Source: Shimia sp. CNT1-13L.2
GTDB lineage: Bacteria; Pseudomonadota; Alphaproteobacteria; Rhodobacterales; Rhodobacteraceae
Assembly (NCBI RefSeq): GCF_024331145.1
Contig: NZ_JANDJO010000007.1
Span: forward strand, 1-64,000
Direction of reading: 5' to 3'
DNA: 64,000 nt
Part shown: piece by piece, positions 53,399 through 62,746 of the stretch
Layout: each line of letters opens with the position of its first letter
Position numbering within the stretch: the first letter of the stretch is position 1
The notes under the pieces: model-generated
What the model was told of the DNA's origin: nothing
The model's input: only the letters and a program-made list of their open reading frames with translations
Databases searched by the model: none
Made by a program: the position numbers and the translations under genes

Positions 53399-55624
53399 TT
53401 AGCCCTCGATGAGGGTCAGGTCCGCAACCCCGAGACAGGTCTTGCGGATGCGCGACAGGAGGTTGAGGCGGTTGCGGCGCACGATCTGGTTGTCGCTGTT
53501 CACCTGCACCGCTTCAAAAAAGGCGTCGATCGGAGCCCGCAGCGCGGCCATGCCGCCCATGGCGGCCGCGAAATCTTCGGCCTCGATGGCCGAAGAGATC
53601 GCCTCTTCCTGCGCATCGAGGGCGGCAAACAGCGCCTTCTCGGTCTCGTCTTCGGCGAACTTCACATCCGCACCATAGGAGTATTCCACCCCGTCCTTTT
53701 CCTCGGCCTGGCTCAGGATGTTGTTGGCCCGCTTGAAGCCCTGCAACAGGTTCTCGCCATCCTCGGTGCCGAGGAAATCACCAAGTGCCCGCGCACGCTT
53801 GACCAGCAGCGTAAGGTCATCATTGCCCGGCATCGCAACGCAGGCATCGATCACGTCATGACGCACCCCTTGGTCGCGAAGGTAAACCTTGAGACGATCA
53901 TGGAAGAACGTCAGCAGATCGCGCGAGGTATCCGGAAGGCGGCTTTTCAACTCTTCCATATGCACCGGCAGGTCACCGTCAAAGGCATCCAGAACCGTGC
54001 GCACGGCGGCCCCAAAGACACCATGTTCGGCAATCTCGCCCATCATGTCAGACATCAACCCGGCAGACACCTCGTCCTCGCCATTCTGCGCGATTTCGTG
54101 GCGCAACAACTGCAAATCGAAATAGGTATCAAGGTTCAGTCGAAGATCATTCTCCAGCACCAGACGGATCACCCCCAGCGCCGCACGGCGCAGCGCGAAC
54201 GGGTCTTTCGATCCAGTGGGTTTTTCATCAATCGCCCAGAACCCGGTCAGCGTATCCAGCTTGTCACCCAGTGCGACAGCCACCGACACCGGTGCGGTCG
54301 GCACGTCGTCCGACGGACCAAGCGGCGAGTAATGCTCTTCTGCGGTGGCCGCGACTTCGGCGCCATGACCCGCTGCCTCGGCATAATAGCGCCCCATCAG
54401 GCCCTGCAGTTCCGGAAACTCATAAACCATCTCGGACGACAGGTCCGCCTTGGCGAACATCGCGGCTTTGCCGATCACATCGGCATCCGCCCCAACGGTT
54501 CCCGCCAGCGTCTGCGCCAGCGCGGCAATCCGGCCAATCCGGTCACCCTGGCTGCCCAGCTTGTTGTGGAAGGTCACGTTTTCCAGCTTGTCGAGCCACT
54601 CCTGCGCCCCGGCCTCGGCTACGCGCAGGTCGTTCTCCCAGAAGAACTTGGCATCGGAAAGACGCGCGAACAGAACCTTCTGGTTGCCCGCAAGAATGGT
54701 CGCACCATTGTCGGCGGTCTCGCGGTTGGCGACAGTGATGAACTTCTCGATCCGGCCCGTCTTGGGGTTCTTCACCGAAAAGAACTTCTGGTGTTCCTTC
54801 ATCGAGGTCTGAAGCACCTCTGGCGGCAGACCAAGGAAATCTTCGGCGATGTCCCCCATCAGGACAACCGGCCATTCCACAAGGCCCGCAACCTCGGCCA
54901 GAAGCCCCTTGTCCTCGACCACTTCAAGACCCTGGGCAAAGGCCATGTTGGTGGCATCGTTCCAGATATGCTCGGCGCGCTCGGATGCGTTCAGGATCAC
55001 GTGATCACGCTTCAGCTTGGCTTCGTAATCTTCAAAACCAGTCACGGCAAAACGGCCCGACCCCATGAAACGGTGCCCCTCAGTGGTGTCGCCCGACACG
55101 ATGCCATCCACATCCATCGGCACCACGCTTGCGCCCGCCTCGTCCGACAGGATGCAAAGGATCGAATGCAGCGGACGCACCCAGCGCAGCGCACCGGAGC
55201 CCCAGCGCATCGACTTGGGCCAGGGGAAATTGCGGATGGTATCTTCCAGAACCTCGGCCACGATCTCGCCCGCCGGACGGCCCGGCTTGGTGATCGTCGC
55301 AAAATAGACAGCGCCCTTTGGCGTATCGCGCTCTTCAAGGTCGTCACGTGTCACGCCAGCACCGCGCAGAAAGCCCTCGATCGCCTTGTCCGGTGCCCCC
55401 ACTTTCGGGCCTTTGCGCTCTTCCTTGACGGTCGGACTTTCGGCCAGCAGCCCCTCAAGCGCAAGCGTCAGGCGGCGTGGCGTCGAGAAGGCATGCGCAC
55501 CTGCATAGGTCAGCCCCGCTTCGACCAGACCATCGGTCACACGTTTTTTCAGGTCCTCGGCCGCACGCGCCTGCATACGTGCCGGGATTTCCTCGGAAAA
55601 CAGTTCAATCAGAAGATCGGGCAT
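53399..55624 (-). CDS. glyS: Glycyl-tRNA synthetase beta subunit
   Basis: GlyS provides tRNA binding to the alpha2beta2 glycyl-tRNA synthetase. The 741-residue protein starts PDLLIELFSEEIPARMQ, the hallmark start of the family, and ends in the DALR-like anticodon-binding domain. It is a little longer than the E. coli protein (about 689). The ATG at 55624 lies one base after the stop of the small upstream gene (TGA at 55626-55628), so the genes are co-transcribed; the frame open to 55717 lies inside that gene. Confidence 0.96.
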   Translation of the reverse strand: MPDLLIELFSEEIPARMQARAAEDLKKRVTDGLVEAGLTYAGAHAFSTPRRLTLALEGLLAESPTVKEERKGPKVGAPDKAIEGFLRGAGVTRDDLEERDTPKGAVYFATITKPGRPAGEIVAEVLEDTIRNFPWPKSMRWGSGALRWVRPLHSILCILSDEAGASVVPMDVDGIVSGDTTEGHRFMGSGRFAVTGFEDYEAKLKRDHVILNASERAEHIWNDATNMAFAQGLEVVEDKGLLAEVAGLVEWPVVLMGDIAEDFLGLPPEVLQTSMKEHQKFFSVKNPKTGRIEKFITVANRETADNGATILAGNQKVLFARLSDAKFFWENDLRVAEAGAQEWLDKLENVTFHNKLGSQGDRIGRIAALAQTLAGTVGADADVIGKAAMFAKADLSSEMVYEFPELQGLMGRYYAEAAGHGAEVAATAEEHYSPLGPSDDVPTAPVSVAVALGDKLDTLTGFWAIDEKPTGSKDPFALRRAALGVIRLVLENDLRLNLDTYFDLQLLRHEIAQNGEDEVSAGLMSDMMGEIAEHGVFGAAVRTVLDAFDGDLPVHMEELKSRLPDTSRDLLTFFHDRLKVYLRDQGVRHDVIDACVAMPGNDDLTLLVKRARALGDFLGTEDGENLLQGFKRANNILSQAEEKDGVEYSYGADVKFAEDETEKALFAALDAQEEAISSAIEAEDFAAAMGGMAALRAPIDAFFEAVQVNSDNQIVRRNRLNLLSRIRKTCLGVADLTLIEG

Positions 55625-55625
55625 A

Positions 55626-56153
55626 TCATAGGCCTTCCGGTTTTGGCGGGCAGTTTTCCGGCGCAGGTTTGCCGTCAAAGACAACCTCGCCGCACTTGTT
55701 GATCTGGTGCCAGACAAACCCGCGCCCGTCCGACATCACGGCAACGACGCGGTCGATACCATATTCGATATTCTTGGTGCCTAGAAAGGCCAGCGCCTCG
55801 CCGGTCTCGAGCGCCTTGCCAACTTCCTTGGCGTCGAAACAGCCAAACCAGCCCGGCGCCACAAGTGGCACCGCATGGTCATAGGCCTCGTAGGTCTCGG
55901 TCATCATCGGCAGCGACTGGCTCGTGGTGAAACAGGCGCGATAGCGGATCGGACTCGACGTGGAATCGATGGCCTCGAAATCCTCGTAAAGAATGGCCTC
56001 CGGCTCTCCTGTCGCCAGAAGCGTCATTTCAACATCGTCCTGCCCCGACGCGCTTACCGTGTCATAGAAGGCATAGACCTGAAGGTAATACATCGCCACG
56101 CCGGCGATCAAAGCAGTTGCCACAATCAACCCCGCCAGAATTTTCCCGGTCAC
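55626..56153 (-). CDS. Small membrane-anchored protein between glyQ and glyS (DUF6446-like)
   Basis: The 175-residue protein has one N-terminal membrane helix (about 5-24) and a soluble remainder, probably periplasmic, with three cysteines, two of which (in RACFTTS and GCFDAKE) are about 31 residues apart. I associate it with the DUF6446 family of Rhodobacterales, always found in this spot; function unknown. It overlaps the glyQ stop by four bases and precedes glyS by one base, so it is expressed together with both synthetase subunits. Confidence 0.75.
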   Translation of the reverse strand: MTGKILAGLIVATALIAGVAMYYLQVYAFYDTVSASGQDDVEMTLLATGEPEAILYEDFEAIDSTSSPIRYRACFTTSQSLPMMTETYEAYDHAVPLVAPGWFGCFDAKEVGKALETGEALAFLGTKNIEYGIDRVVAVMSDGRGFVWHQINKCGEVVFDGKPAPENCPPKPEGL

Positions 56154-57079
56154 GCCGCATATCCCCCGGCTTCGGTCTGCACAAAGGCATCAGCACATTG
56201 CTTGGCCAGCGCACGGACACGACCGATATAGGCCTGACGCTCGGTCACCGAGATCACGCCGCGGGCATCCAGAAGGTTGAACAGATGGCTGGCCTTGATG
56301 CACTGGTCATAGGCCGGGTGCGCCATGATGATACGCTTGCCGGTTTTCGGGTCGACATGCTCTTGTGCAAGGATCTTCTCACACTCGGCTTCCGCCTCTT
56401 CGAACTGCTTGAGAAGCACTTCAGTGTTGGCGATGTCAAAGTTCCAGCGCGAGTATTCCTGTTCGGTCTGCTTGAACACGTCACCGTATTTGAGCGCGAT
56501 CGGCGCGTCCGGATCGTTGAAAGGCATGTCCATCACGTGATCCACACCCAGCACGTACATCGCCAGACGCTCGAGACCATAGGTCAGCTCACCCGACACC
56601 GGCTGACAGTCATGGCCGCCAACCTGCTGGAAATAGGTGAACTGGCTGACTTCCATACCGTCACACCAGACTTCCCAACCAAGACCCCATGCGCCAAGGG
56701 TCGGGGATTCCCAGTCATCCTCGACGAAACGGATGTCGTGCAGGTCCATGTCGATGCCAATCGCCTCAAGCGACCCAAGGTAGAGGGCCTGAAGGTTCGG
56801 CGGCGAAGGTTTGATCAGCACCTGGTACTGGTAGTAGTGCTGCAAACGGTTCGGGTTCTCACCATAACGGCCATCAGTCGGACGGCGCGACGGCTGGACA
56901 TAGGCCGCAGCCCAAGCATTGGTGCCCAGCGCCCGCAGCGTTGTCGCCGGGTGGAACGTCCCTGCCCCCACTTCCATGTCATAGGGCTGCAGCACAGCAC
57001 AGCCCTTCTCGGCCCAGTAGTTCTGAAGCCTCAGAATGATCTCTTGAAAGCTGCGCGGTTTGCTGTCGGTCGTCGCCAT
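56150..57079 (-). CDS. glyQ: Glycyl-tRNA synthetase alpha subunit
   Basis: GlyQ activates glycine with ATP in the alpha2beta2 synthetase. The 309-residue protein has the class II motifs: [17 protein letters not shown] at the start, motif 2 around [17 protein letters not shown] and the region [12 protein letters not shown] as motif 3. Length is as usual (about 303). The ATG at 57079 is preceded by CAGAGGGCAGGG; an open frame upstream is not coding. It begins the glyQ - small gene - glyS operon and is divergent from the secreted pseudo-protease gene over 154 bases. Confidence 0.97.
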   Translation of the reverse strand: MATTDSKPRSFQEIILRLQNYWAEKGCAVLQPYDMEVGAGTFHPATTLRALGTNAWAAAYVQPSRRPTDGRYGENPNRLQHYYQYQVLIKPSPPNLQALYLGSLEAIGIDMDLHDIRFVEDDWESPTLGAWGLGWEVWCDGMEVSQFTYFQQVGGHDCQPVSGELTYGLERLAMYVLGVDHVMDMPFNDPDAPIALKYGDVFKQTEQEYSRWNFDIANTEVLLKQFEEAEAECEKILAQEHVDPKTGKRIIMAHPAYDQCIKASHLFNLLDARGVISVTERQAYIGRVRALAKQCADAFVQTEAGGYAA

Positions 57080-57233
57080 GGCCCTGCCCTCTGGAAAATG
57101 CGATTTGTACCTATGCCGACACGACGGTGGGGTCAATTGCGCCATTCGCCAAAATGGGGGTGCAACAAGCGCAACATTTGATAAACATGTCCGATAGACA
57201 CACGATTCAAGACCTTCAGGGACTTTCAAGCAC

Positions 57234-58997
57234 ATGATCCGCGTTCTTCTCTCCTTCTGTATGCTATTTCTGGTAACGGTTCACTCGGCTGTCGCGCAGT
57301 CCCGAAACGATGAAACGGTCTGGCTCCAGATCGAAGCCCACCCAAGCCTCGCAATCGCCACCCAGCGCGCTCAGCTTTATGGCCAGTCCATCCAGGACGT
57401 GAACGGTTTCTCGCTTGGCAATGGCTGGTATGCTGTCGCCCTTGGCCCGTTCGAGCGGGACAACGCCGAGATCGCCCTGCGTGGCCTGCGTCGTGACCGT
57501 CTGATCCCCCGTGATTCCTATATCGTGCCAAGCGACGGCTTCCGCAGCCAGTTCTGGCCGGTTGGCGCGAACCTCCTGAACGCCGCGCCCGCGGTACAGG
57601 TTCAGCTTCAGGTCGCCCCGGAACCAACGCCTGTTGTGGAACCCGTGGTTGAACCCCAGCCCGTGGTCGAACCCGACGAAACCCCGCGCGAGGCCCGCGC
57701 CAGCGAGGCCAAACTGACCCGTGACGAACGCAAGGAGCTGCAAAGCTGGCTCAAGTGGGCCGGTTTCTACAACTCCGCCATCGACGGCGCCTTTGGTCGC
57801 GGCACCCGTGCCTCCATGGCGGCATGGCAGGGTGCAAACAACTTTGACCAGACCGGTGTCATGACCACCCGTCAGCGGGCCCTGCTGCGCGAACAGTATT
57901 TCGCCCCGATCAAGGAAGTCGGGCTGAAAACCATCTCGAACAATCGTGCCGGTATTGAAATGCTGCTGCCGATGGCGTTCCTGAAACGCTCTGGCCCCGA
58001 CTATCCCTTCGTGCATTTCGATGCCAAGGGCGACGTACCGGCCAAGGCGCTGCTGATCTCGCAGGAAGGCGACCAGAACACCCTGTTCGGCCTTTATGAC
58101 ATCATGCAGACGCTGGAAATTGTGCCCCTGACAGGTGCCCGCGAACGCAAGAAAGACAGCTTCACGCTGATCGGCCAGAACGACAAGATCATCTCCTATA
58201 CCGAGGCCTCCCTGAAAAACGGCCGGATCAAGGGCTTTACCCTTGTCTGGCCGCAGGGCGACGAAGAGCGCCGCACCCGCGTACTGGACGAGATGAAAGC
58301 CTCGTTCAAACGCATCCCCGGCGTGCTTGATCCCTCGGCTGGCAGCAACGCCGCTCAAGACATCGACCTCCTTTCAGGTCTCGATATCCGCAAGCCCAAG
58401 GTGTCGCGCTCTGGCTTCTTCGTGAACAAGGCAGGCGTGGTGATCACCACCGCCGAAGCCGTTCAGGGCTGCTCGCGCCTCACCATCGAACGTGACTATG
58501 CCGCGGAACTTCTGGGCGTGAACGACACCCTCGGTCTCGCCGTGCTGCGCCCCAAGGAAGCCCTGGTTCCGCAGACCGTCGCCGCGCTGCTGCAGGGGGA
58601 TGCGCGTCTGCAAAGCGAAGTCGCCGTCGCCGGCTATTCCTACGAAGGCGTCCTTGGAGCACCAAGCCTCACGTTCGGACGTCTGGCCGACATCAAGGGC
58701 CTCTATGGCGAACCGGAAATCAAACGTCTCGCCCTCACGGCCCTGCCGGGTGACGCAGGCGGCCCGATCTTCGACACCGACGGCTCGGTGATGGGCATGT
58801 TGCTGCCCAAACCGCAGGGCGGCGCGCGCCAACTGCCCGGTGACGTCAGCTTTGCCGCCGGCTCTGACGCGATCCGCCAGGTTCTGTCCGAAGCAGGCAT
58901 CAACGCCCAGTCCCGCACCTCCGGCGTTGCAATGGCCCCCGAAGACATCACCCGCATGGCCGCCGGCCTGACCGTGCTTGTCAGTTGCTGGAACTGA
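57234..58997 (+). CDS. Secreted protein with peptidoglycan-binding domain and inactive trypsin-like domain
   Basis: The 587-residue protein has a signal peptide (about 1-21), a SPOR-like N-terminal module (about 28-100), a Pro/Val/Glu linker (about 128-152), a peptidoglycan-binding domain 1 (about 160-225, [15 protein letters not shown]), a middle domain of unknown type and a chymotrypsin-like domain (about 390-560). In the last, the usual GDSGGP is GDAGGP (Ala508), the usual N-A-H-V-V is T-A-E-A-V (Glu408), and the aspartate before LAVL is Gly434. All three catalytic positions are altered, so it is predicted to be a pseudo-protease. It probably sits in the periplasm on peptidoglycan. A terminator follows. 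Confidence 0.8.
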   Translation: MIRVLLSFCMLFLVTVHSAVAQSRNDETVWLQIEAHPSLAIATQRAQLYGQSIQDVNGFSLGNGWYAVALGPFERDNAEIALRGLRRDRLIPRDSYIVPSDGFRSQFWPVGANLLNAAPAVQVQLQVAPEPTPVVEPVVEPQPVVEPDETPREARASEAKLTRDERKELQSWLKWAGFYNSAIDGAFGRGTRASMAAWQGANNFDQTGVMTTRQRALLREQYFAPIKEVGLKTISNNRAGIEMLLPMAFLKRSGPDYPFVHFDAKGDVPAKALLISQEGDQNTLFGLYDIMQTLEIVPLTGARERKKDSFTLIGQNDKIISYTEASLKNGRIKGFTLVWPQGDEERRTRVLDEMKASFKRIPGVLDPSAGSNAAQDIDLLSGLDIRKPKVSRSGFFVNKAGVVITTAEAVQGCSRLTIERDYAAELLGVNDTLGLAVLRPKEALVPQTVAALLQGDARLQSEVAVAGYSYEGVLGAPSLTFGRLADIKGLYGEPEIKRLALTALPGDAGGPIFDTDGSVMGMLLPKPQGGARQLPGDVSFAAGSDAIRQVLSEAGINAQSRTSGVAMAPEDITRMAAGLTVLVSCWN

Positions 58998-59016
58998 TCG
59001 ACCATCGACAAAATGC

Positions 59017-59047
59017 AAAAGGCCGGGGACATCTCCCCGGCCTTTTT
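59017..59047 (+). terminator. Intrinsic terminator after the pseudo-protease gene
   Basis: AAAAGGCCGGGGA (59017-59029) pairs with TCCCCGGCCTTTT (59034-59046) around CATC, with a T-run. It is a near-ideal terminator and could also act on the convergent gene. Confidence 0.92.
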
Positions 59048-59088
59048 CGTTTCTGCCAGCGCGCCCGCCCCCGTCGGACGCCGGGACC

Positions 59089-60699
59089 CTAGCCCGCGCT
59101 CAGAACGGGTGTCATGTGGATCAGCGTCGGACGATCCGCCGCAAATGCCGCGCCAAGGGCTGCCTGCAACTCTTCAACCGTCTGCGGCGCCGTGCTCAGG
59201 GCACCATAGGCCTCGGCCAGCTTGCAGAAGTCAGGGTTCATCGCAACCACGGCATTGGGCGCGATCTGGCTTGCCACCATGCTGTCCTCGATCTCTTTAA
59301 GCTTGCCGTTATCCCACAACAGGATCGGCATCGGCAGGCCCAACTCAACGGCCGCCCCCAACTCCTGAATCGTGTATTGGAAACCATAGTCTCCGGCCAC
59401 ACAGACCGTCGGCAACCCAGGGCGGGCCACAGCCCCACCGATTGCCGCCGGCAAAGCATATCCAAGCGTACCGAACCCCGTGGGGTGGTGCCAGTGCCCT
59501 GCACGCGGCATGTCCCAGACCTCCTTGGCGACATAGGCAAACTGGGTCATGTCGGAATAGACCATCGCATCCTCGGGCATCACGGCCCGAAGCGCATCAC
59601 AGATATCGGCGATACCGGGGCGTTCCGAATCCGTCTCGGCACGGAACCGCGCCTTTGCCGCCGCAATTTCGCGGACGTCCCACTTTGGTGCGATCTCGTC
59701 TCCAAGCGCCGCAAGCAATGCCGACACAAAAGTCCCCGCGTCCGCATGGATCACCTGCTCCGCCCGGTGCTCATCGCCCAGCACCTTCGGATCAATGTCC
59801 ACCCGCACAAGCGTTCCTTCATGCCCCAACTCGTTGCGCCACAGATCACATTCCGAAAGCTCTGTGCCAATCGCAATCACAAGGTCCGCCTGCCGGATCT
59901 GACTCACGCTATCGGGGCGCCCAAGATAGCAGCCAAAGCTCAGCGGGTTGTCCGCCGCCAGAAGCCCGCCACCGGCATAGGTCGTAAAGCCCGCCGCACC
60001 GGTCCGCGCCAGAAGCGCCGCTGCGTCGGCCTCGGCCCCGTCGCGCACCATGCCGCCGCCAAAGATGAACATCGGTTTCTTGGCCGCCAGCACATCCGCC
60101 GCCAGACCGCTGACATCTCCAGGCTGGCGCAGCCCTGCTGCCGCATCGACACCGGGCGCCTCCGGGGCCCCTTCTGCAACGGCCCCCAACAGCGCGATCG
60201 GCACCTGCATGTGCTTGGGACGTTTGCGCTCGGTGCGGAACTCGGTCAGCGCCCGGTCAATCAACCCATAGGCCGCCTGCGCCGTGCGTGCCTCTTCCGA
60301 CCAGTCACAGACCGTACCCGCCGCGGCCCGCTGATCCAGCATCTGGTGCAACTGCCCCCGACGCGCCGCGGTCTCGTCCAGACATGAGGAAATCGCCAAA
60401 ACGGACACACTATCGGAATAGGCCTGCCCCAGCGCCGTCATCGCGTTGCACAATCCCGGCCCGGTGATCACATAGCACACTCCCGGCTTGCCGGTCGCAC
60501 GCGCATAGCCGTCCGCCATGAAAGCGGCCCCCTGCTCATGGCGCGCAAGCACGTGACGAATGCCCGCTTCCTCGATCCCGCGGTACATCTCTACGTTATG
60601 CACCCCCGGAATACCAAAAATCGTATCGACACCCCGCGCTTTCAGCATGTGGGAAATCTGCGCACCAAGGGGGCGCATTACGTCCGTGTTCGCTGCCAT
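59089..60699 (-). CDS. ThDP-dependent 2-oxoacid decarboxylase (acetolactate synthase-like; AruI-type candidate)
   Basis: This 536-residue enzyme has the three-domain layout of the acetolactate synthase/benzoylformate decarboxylase superfamily: the catalytic Glu in VLARHEQGAAFMADGYAR (near residue 54), a central Rossmann-like domain (about 200-330) and the ThDP motif starting GDYGFQYTIQEL and ending LLWDN. It lacks the features of the FAD-binding ALS large subunit. The best family guess is 5-guanidino-2-oxopentanoate decarboxylase (AruI) of arginine transamination, but oxalyl-CoA or other decarboxylases are possible. It begins one base after the trkH stop, with TGGAGAG in the end of trkH as its ribosome site. 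Confidence 0.75.
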   Translation of the reverse strand: MAANTDVMRPLGAQISHMLKARGVDTIFGIPGVHNVEMYRGIEEAGIRHVLARHEQGAAFMADGYARATGKPGVCYVITGPGLCNAMTALGQAYSDSVSVLAISSCLDETAARRGQLHQMLDQRAAAGTVCDWSEEARTAQAAYGLIDRALTEFRTERKRPKHMQVPIALLGAVAEGAPEAPGVDAAAGLRQPGDVSGLAADVLAAKKPMFIFGGGMVRDGAEADAAALLARTGAAGFTTYAGGGLLAADNPLSFGCYLGRPDSVSQIRQADLVIAIGTELSECDLWRNELGHEGTLVRVDIDPKVLGDEHRAEQVIHADAGTFVSALLAALGDEIAPKWDVREIAAAKARFRAETDSERPGIADICDALRAVMPEDAMVYSDMTQFAYVAKEVWDMPRAGHWHHPTGFGTLGYALPAAIGGAVARPGLPTVCVAGDYGFQYTIQELGAAVELGLPMPILLWDNGKLKEIEDSMVASQIAPNAVVAMNPDFCKLAEAYGALSTAPQTVEELQAALGAAFAADRPTLIHMTPVLSAG

Positions 60700-60700
60700 G

Positions 60701-62149
60701 TCAGGCTCTCCAGAATTGAGTGGTGAGAATGGCGTAGACCGCCAGAAGTTCGAGACGCCCGATCAGCATCCCCGCCGCGAGCAGCCACTTGGCCGTATCG
60801 TTGAGGCTCGCGAAATTGCCAGAGGGCCCGATGGTGTCGCCAAGGCCCGGACCAATATTGGCCAGCGCCGCAGCCGCCCCGGAAAGCGCCGTGGTGAAAT
60901 CAAGGCCGGTCATGCCCAGAAGAACCGCCAGAACACCCAGCGTCACTGTAAAGAAGACAAAGAAACTCATGACCGAGTTCAACACGTCCTCGTCCACGCG
61001 CCGTCCGTCATAGCGCGGCGTGAACACGCCTCGCGGCTGCTGGATCGCAAGCACCTGAACCTTGATAGACGAAAACAGAAGCTGATAGCGGAACACCTTG
61101 ATGGAACAGGCCGTCGATCCCGCACAGCCGCCAATCAGGCCGGTAAAGAACAGAACCGCCACCGGAAACCCGCCCCACATCATGTAGTCGGCACTCGCAT
61201 AGCCGGTGCCGGTCAGGATAGAGACCGAGTTGAACAGAACCTTGCGGAACCCTTCCTCGGTCTGCACGTCCCGCGCCAGGATCTGCCAGGCCAGGATCAT
61301 CGCGACAATCACCGTAGCCGTCATGAAAAACGCCCTGATCTGGCTATCCATGAACAGCGGCTTGGCAGAGCCCGCCGTCAGTTGCACGAAGCGCACAAAG
61401 GGCAACGCCGCCAACATCATGAACACCACCGAGACATATTCGCTTCCGGCGGAAAACGCTCCGAACGAGGCGTCATAGTTGGCAAATCCACCGGTCGCGA
61501 TGGTGGTCATGGAATGCACGATGGCATCAAAGGGGTTCATCCCCGTGATCACATAGGCCAGCGCGCACAATGCGGTCAGGGCAAGGTAGATCACCGAGAT
61601 ACGCGAAGAAATCTCGGTCGCCCTCGGCAGGATTTTCCCAAAGGTATCAAACCCTTCCGAGCGGAAGATCTGCATCCCGCCAACCCGCAGTTCCGGCAGG
61701 AAAACCATCGCGACAACAATGATCCCGATCCCGCCCAGCCATTGCAGCAACCCGCGCCACAACAGCATCCCTTTGGGCATCTCGTCCAACCCCGAGAACA
61801 CCGTCGACCCCGTGGTCGTCAGCCCTGACATCGCTTCAAAGAACGCATCCACCAGGCGCGCCTCGGTGACGCCAAACAGAAAGGGCAGCGCCCCGAACAT
61901 CGGCAGGGCAAGCCACACACCGGTGGTCAGAAGAAAGGTCTGCTGGATGGTAAGCCCGCTGCCCTTGCCCGACTGGCACGACAGCGCCACAAGGCCGCCG
62001 GTCAGAACAGTCAGGATGGCACTCTGAAGAAAGGCCGGCCAATGGCCGTTGCCCTCGACCATGTCCACCAGCATCGGCAGAAACATGGCAAGGCCGAGGA
62101 TGGCCACAAGAAGGCCGATCACATATCCGACAGGTCGCAAGTCCAACAT
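60701..62149 (-). CDS. trkH: TrkH-family potassium uptake protein
   Basis: This 482-residue inner-membrane channel-like subunit has four M1-P-M2 repeats; the selectivity-filter turns are visible as GLTTTGST, TTIATGGF, SILTGTGYA and GCAGSTACS. Length equals TrkH/TrkG (about 483). TrkH imports K+ together with the NAD(H)-binding TrkA, whose gene is not here. It is the first gene of a two-gene unit with the ThDP decarboxylase. The ATG at 62149 is the first that fits the start of helix 1. Confidence 0.93.
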   Translation of the reverse strand: MLDLRPVGYVIGLLVAILGLAMFLPMLVDMVEGNGHWPAFLQSAILTVLTGGLVALSCQSGKGSGLTIQQTFLLTTGVWLALPMFGALPFLFGVTEARLVDAFFEAMSGLTTTGSTVFSGLDEMPKGMLLWRGLLQWLGGIGIIVVAMVFLPELRVGGMQIFRSEGFDTFGKILPRATEISSRISVIYLALTALCALAYVITGMNPFDAIVHSMTTIATGGFANYDASFGAFSAGSEYVSVVFMMLAALPFVRFVQLTAGSAKPLFMDSQIRAFFMTATVIVAMILAWQILARDVQTEEGFRKVLFNSVSILTGTGYASADYMMWGGFPVAVLFFTGLIGGCAGSTACSIKVFRYQLLFSSIKVQVLAIQQPRGVFTPRYDGRRVDEDVLNSVMSFFVFFTVTLGVLAVLLGMTGLDFTTALSGAAAALANIGPGLGDTIGPSGNFASLNDTAKWLLAAGMLIGRLELLAVYAILTTQFWRA

Positions 62150-62349
62150 GAGGCCGAGCGTTGGCCGTTGTTCCGCCCTGTGTCAAGCACCCAGACCACG
62201 CCCCCGATGCCCGACGGGTCGGGGCAAACACCCCGCACGCCTTATGGCATTCATTTCCGGCCGAAAATCCCGCAAGGAAACGCCCCTCCCCGCAATGCCA
62301 CAATTGCCGCTGCCGAATGGCATACGAAACTGACGTGAACCGGAAAATT

Positions 62350-62586
62350 TCAGCGCGCCCCCCCGCCAAGCAGGTCGGCAAAGACAAAGGCGGGAATATC
62401 CGCGCGGTTCATACCCATATAGGCCAGTTCACAATCGCTCAGCGCATCAAGGGCATAGGCCTCATGCAGGCGTCTACGCCGTTCCGTGCCCGCATTGAAC
62501 CCCATGCCCTGGCTTGCAAGGAACATGTCGATCCGCTGCAACAGGCGGCCGGCGCGAAATTCGATGTCTGGTTCGTCTTCGTTCAT
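62350..62586 (-). CDS. Small protein with DUF1127-like C-terminus
   Basis: This 78-residue, charged, cytosolic protein ends with LDALSDCELAYMGMNRADIPAFV, which resembles the short DUF1127 (YjiS-like) pattern L-x-x-LSD-x-EL-x-x-xG-x-x-R-x-DIP. DUF1127 proteins are small arginine-rich proteins, some linked to stress, phosphate or RNA metabolism in alphaproteobacteria. Here the N-terminal half is longer than usual. The GGAGG ribosome site before the ATG is strong. It stands alone between trkH and folE2. Confidence 0.65.
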   Translation of the reverse strand: MNEDEPDIEFRAGRLLQRIDMFLASQGMGFNAGTERRRRLHEAYALDALSDCELAYMGMNRADIPAFVFADLLGGGAR

Positions 62587-62692
62587 TGGAAACCTCCGTC
62601 CTGGACGCTCTGGTTTCCTCCCACAGGCCTATTCTAGCGCAAAACACCCTCCGGGCGGTTAACAATTCCGCGACAAGACACGCCCTGTTGCG

Positions 62693-62715
62693 GTCGTGCA
62701 GCACCGCCGCACGAC
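62693..62715. other. Inverted repeat downstream of folE2
   Basis: GTCGTGC (62693-62699) and GCACGAC (62709-62715) form a perfect seven-pair hairpin with a nine-base loop, 32 bases past the folE2 stop on the minus strand. No T-run follows, so it is at most a weak terminator or an RNA-end hairpin. Confidence 0.4.
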
Positions 62716-62746
62716 TGAAACACCGAAGATTGCCTAGGAAACAGGC

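Noticed and set aside
53312-55702. Open frame of about 796 codons on the plus strand opposite glyS
   Set aside because: Composition is that of a shadow frame; glyS on the minus strand has its complete family pattern.
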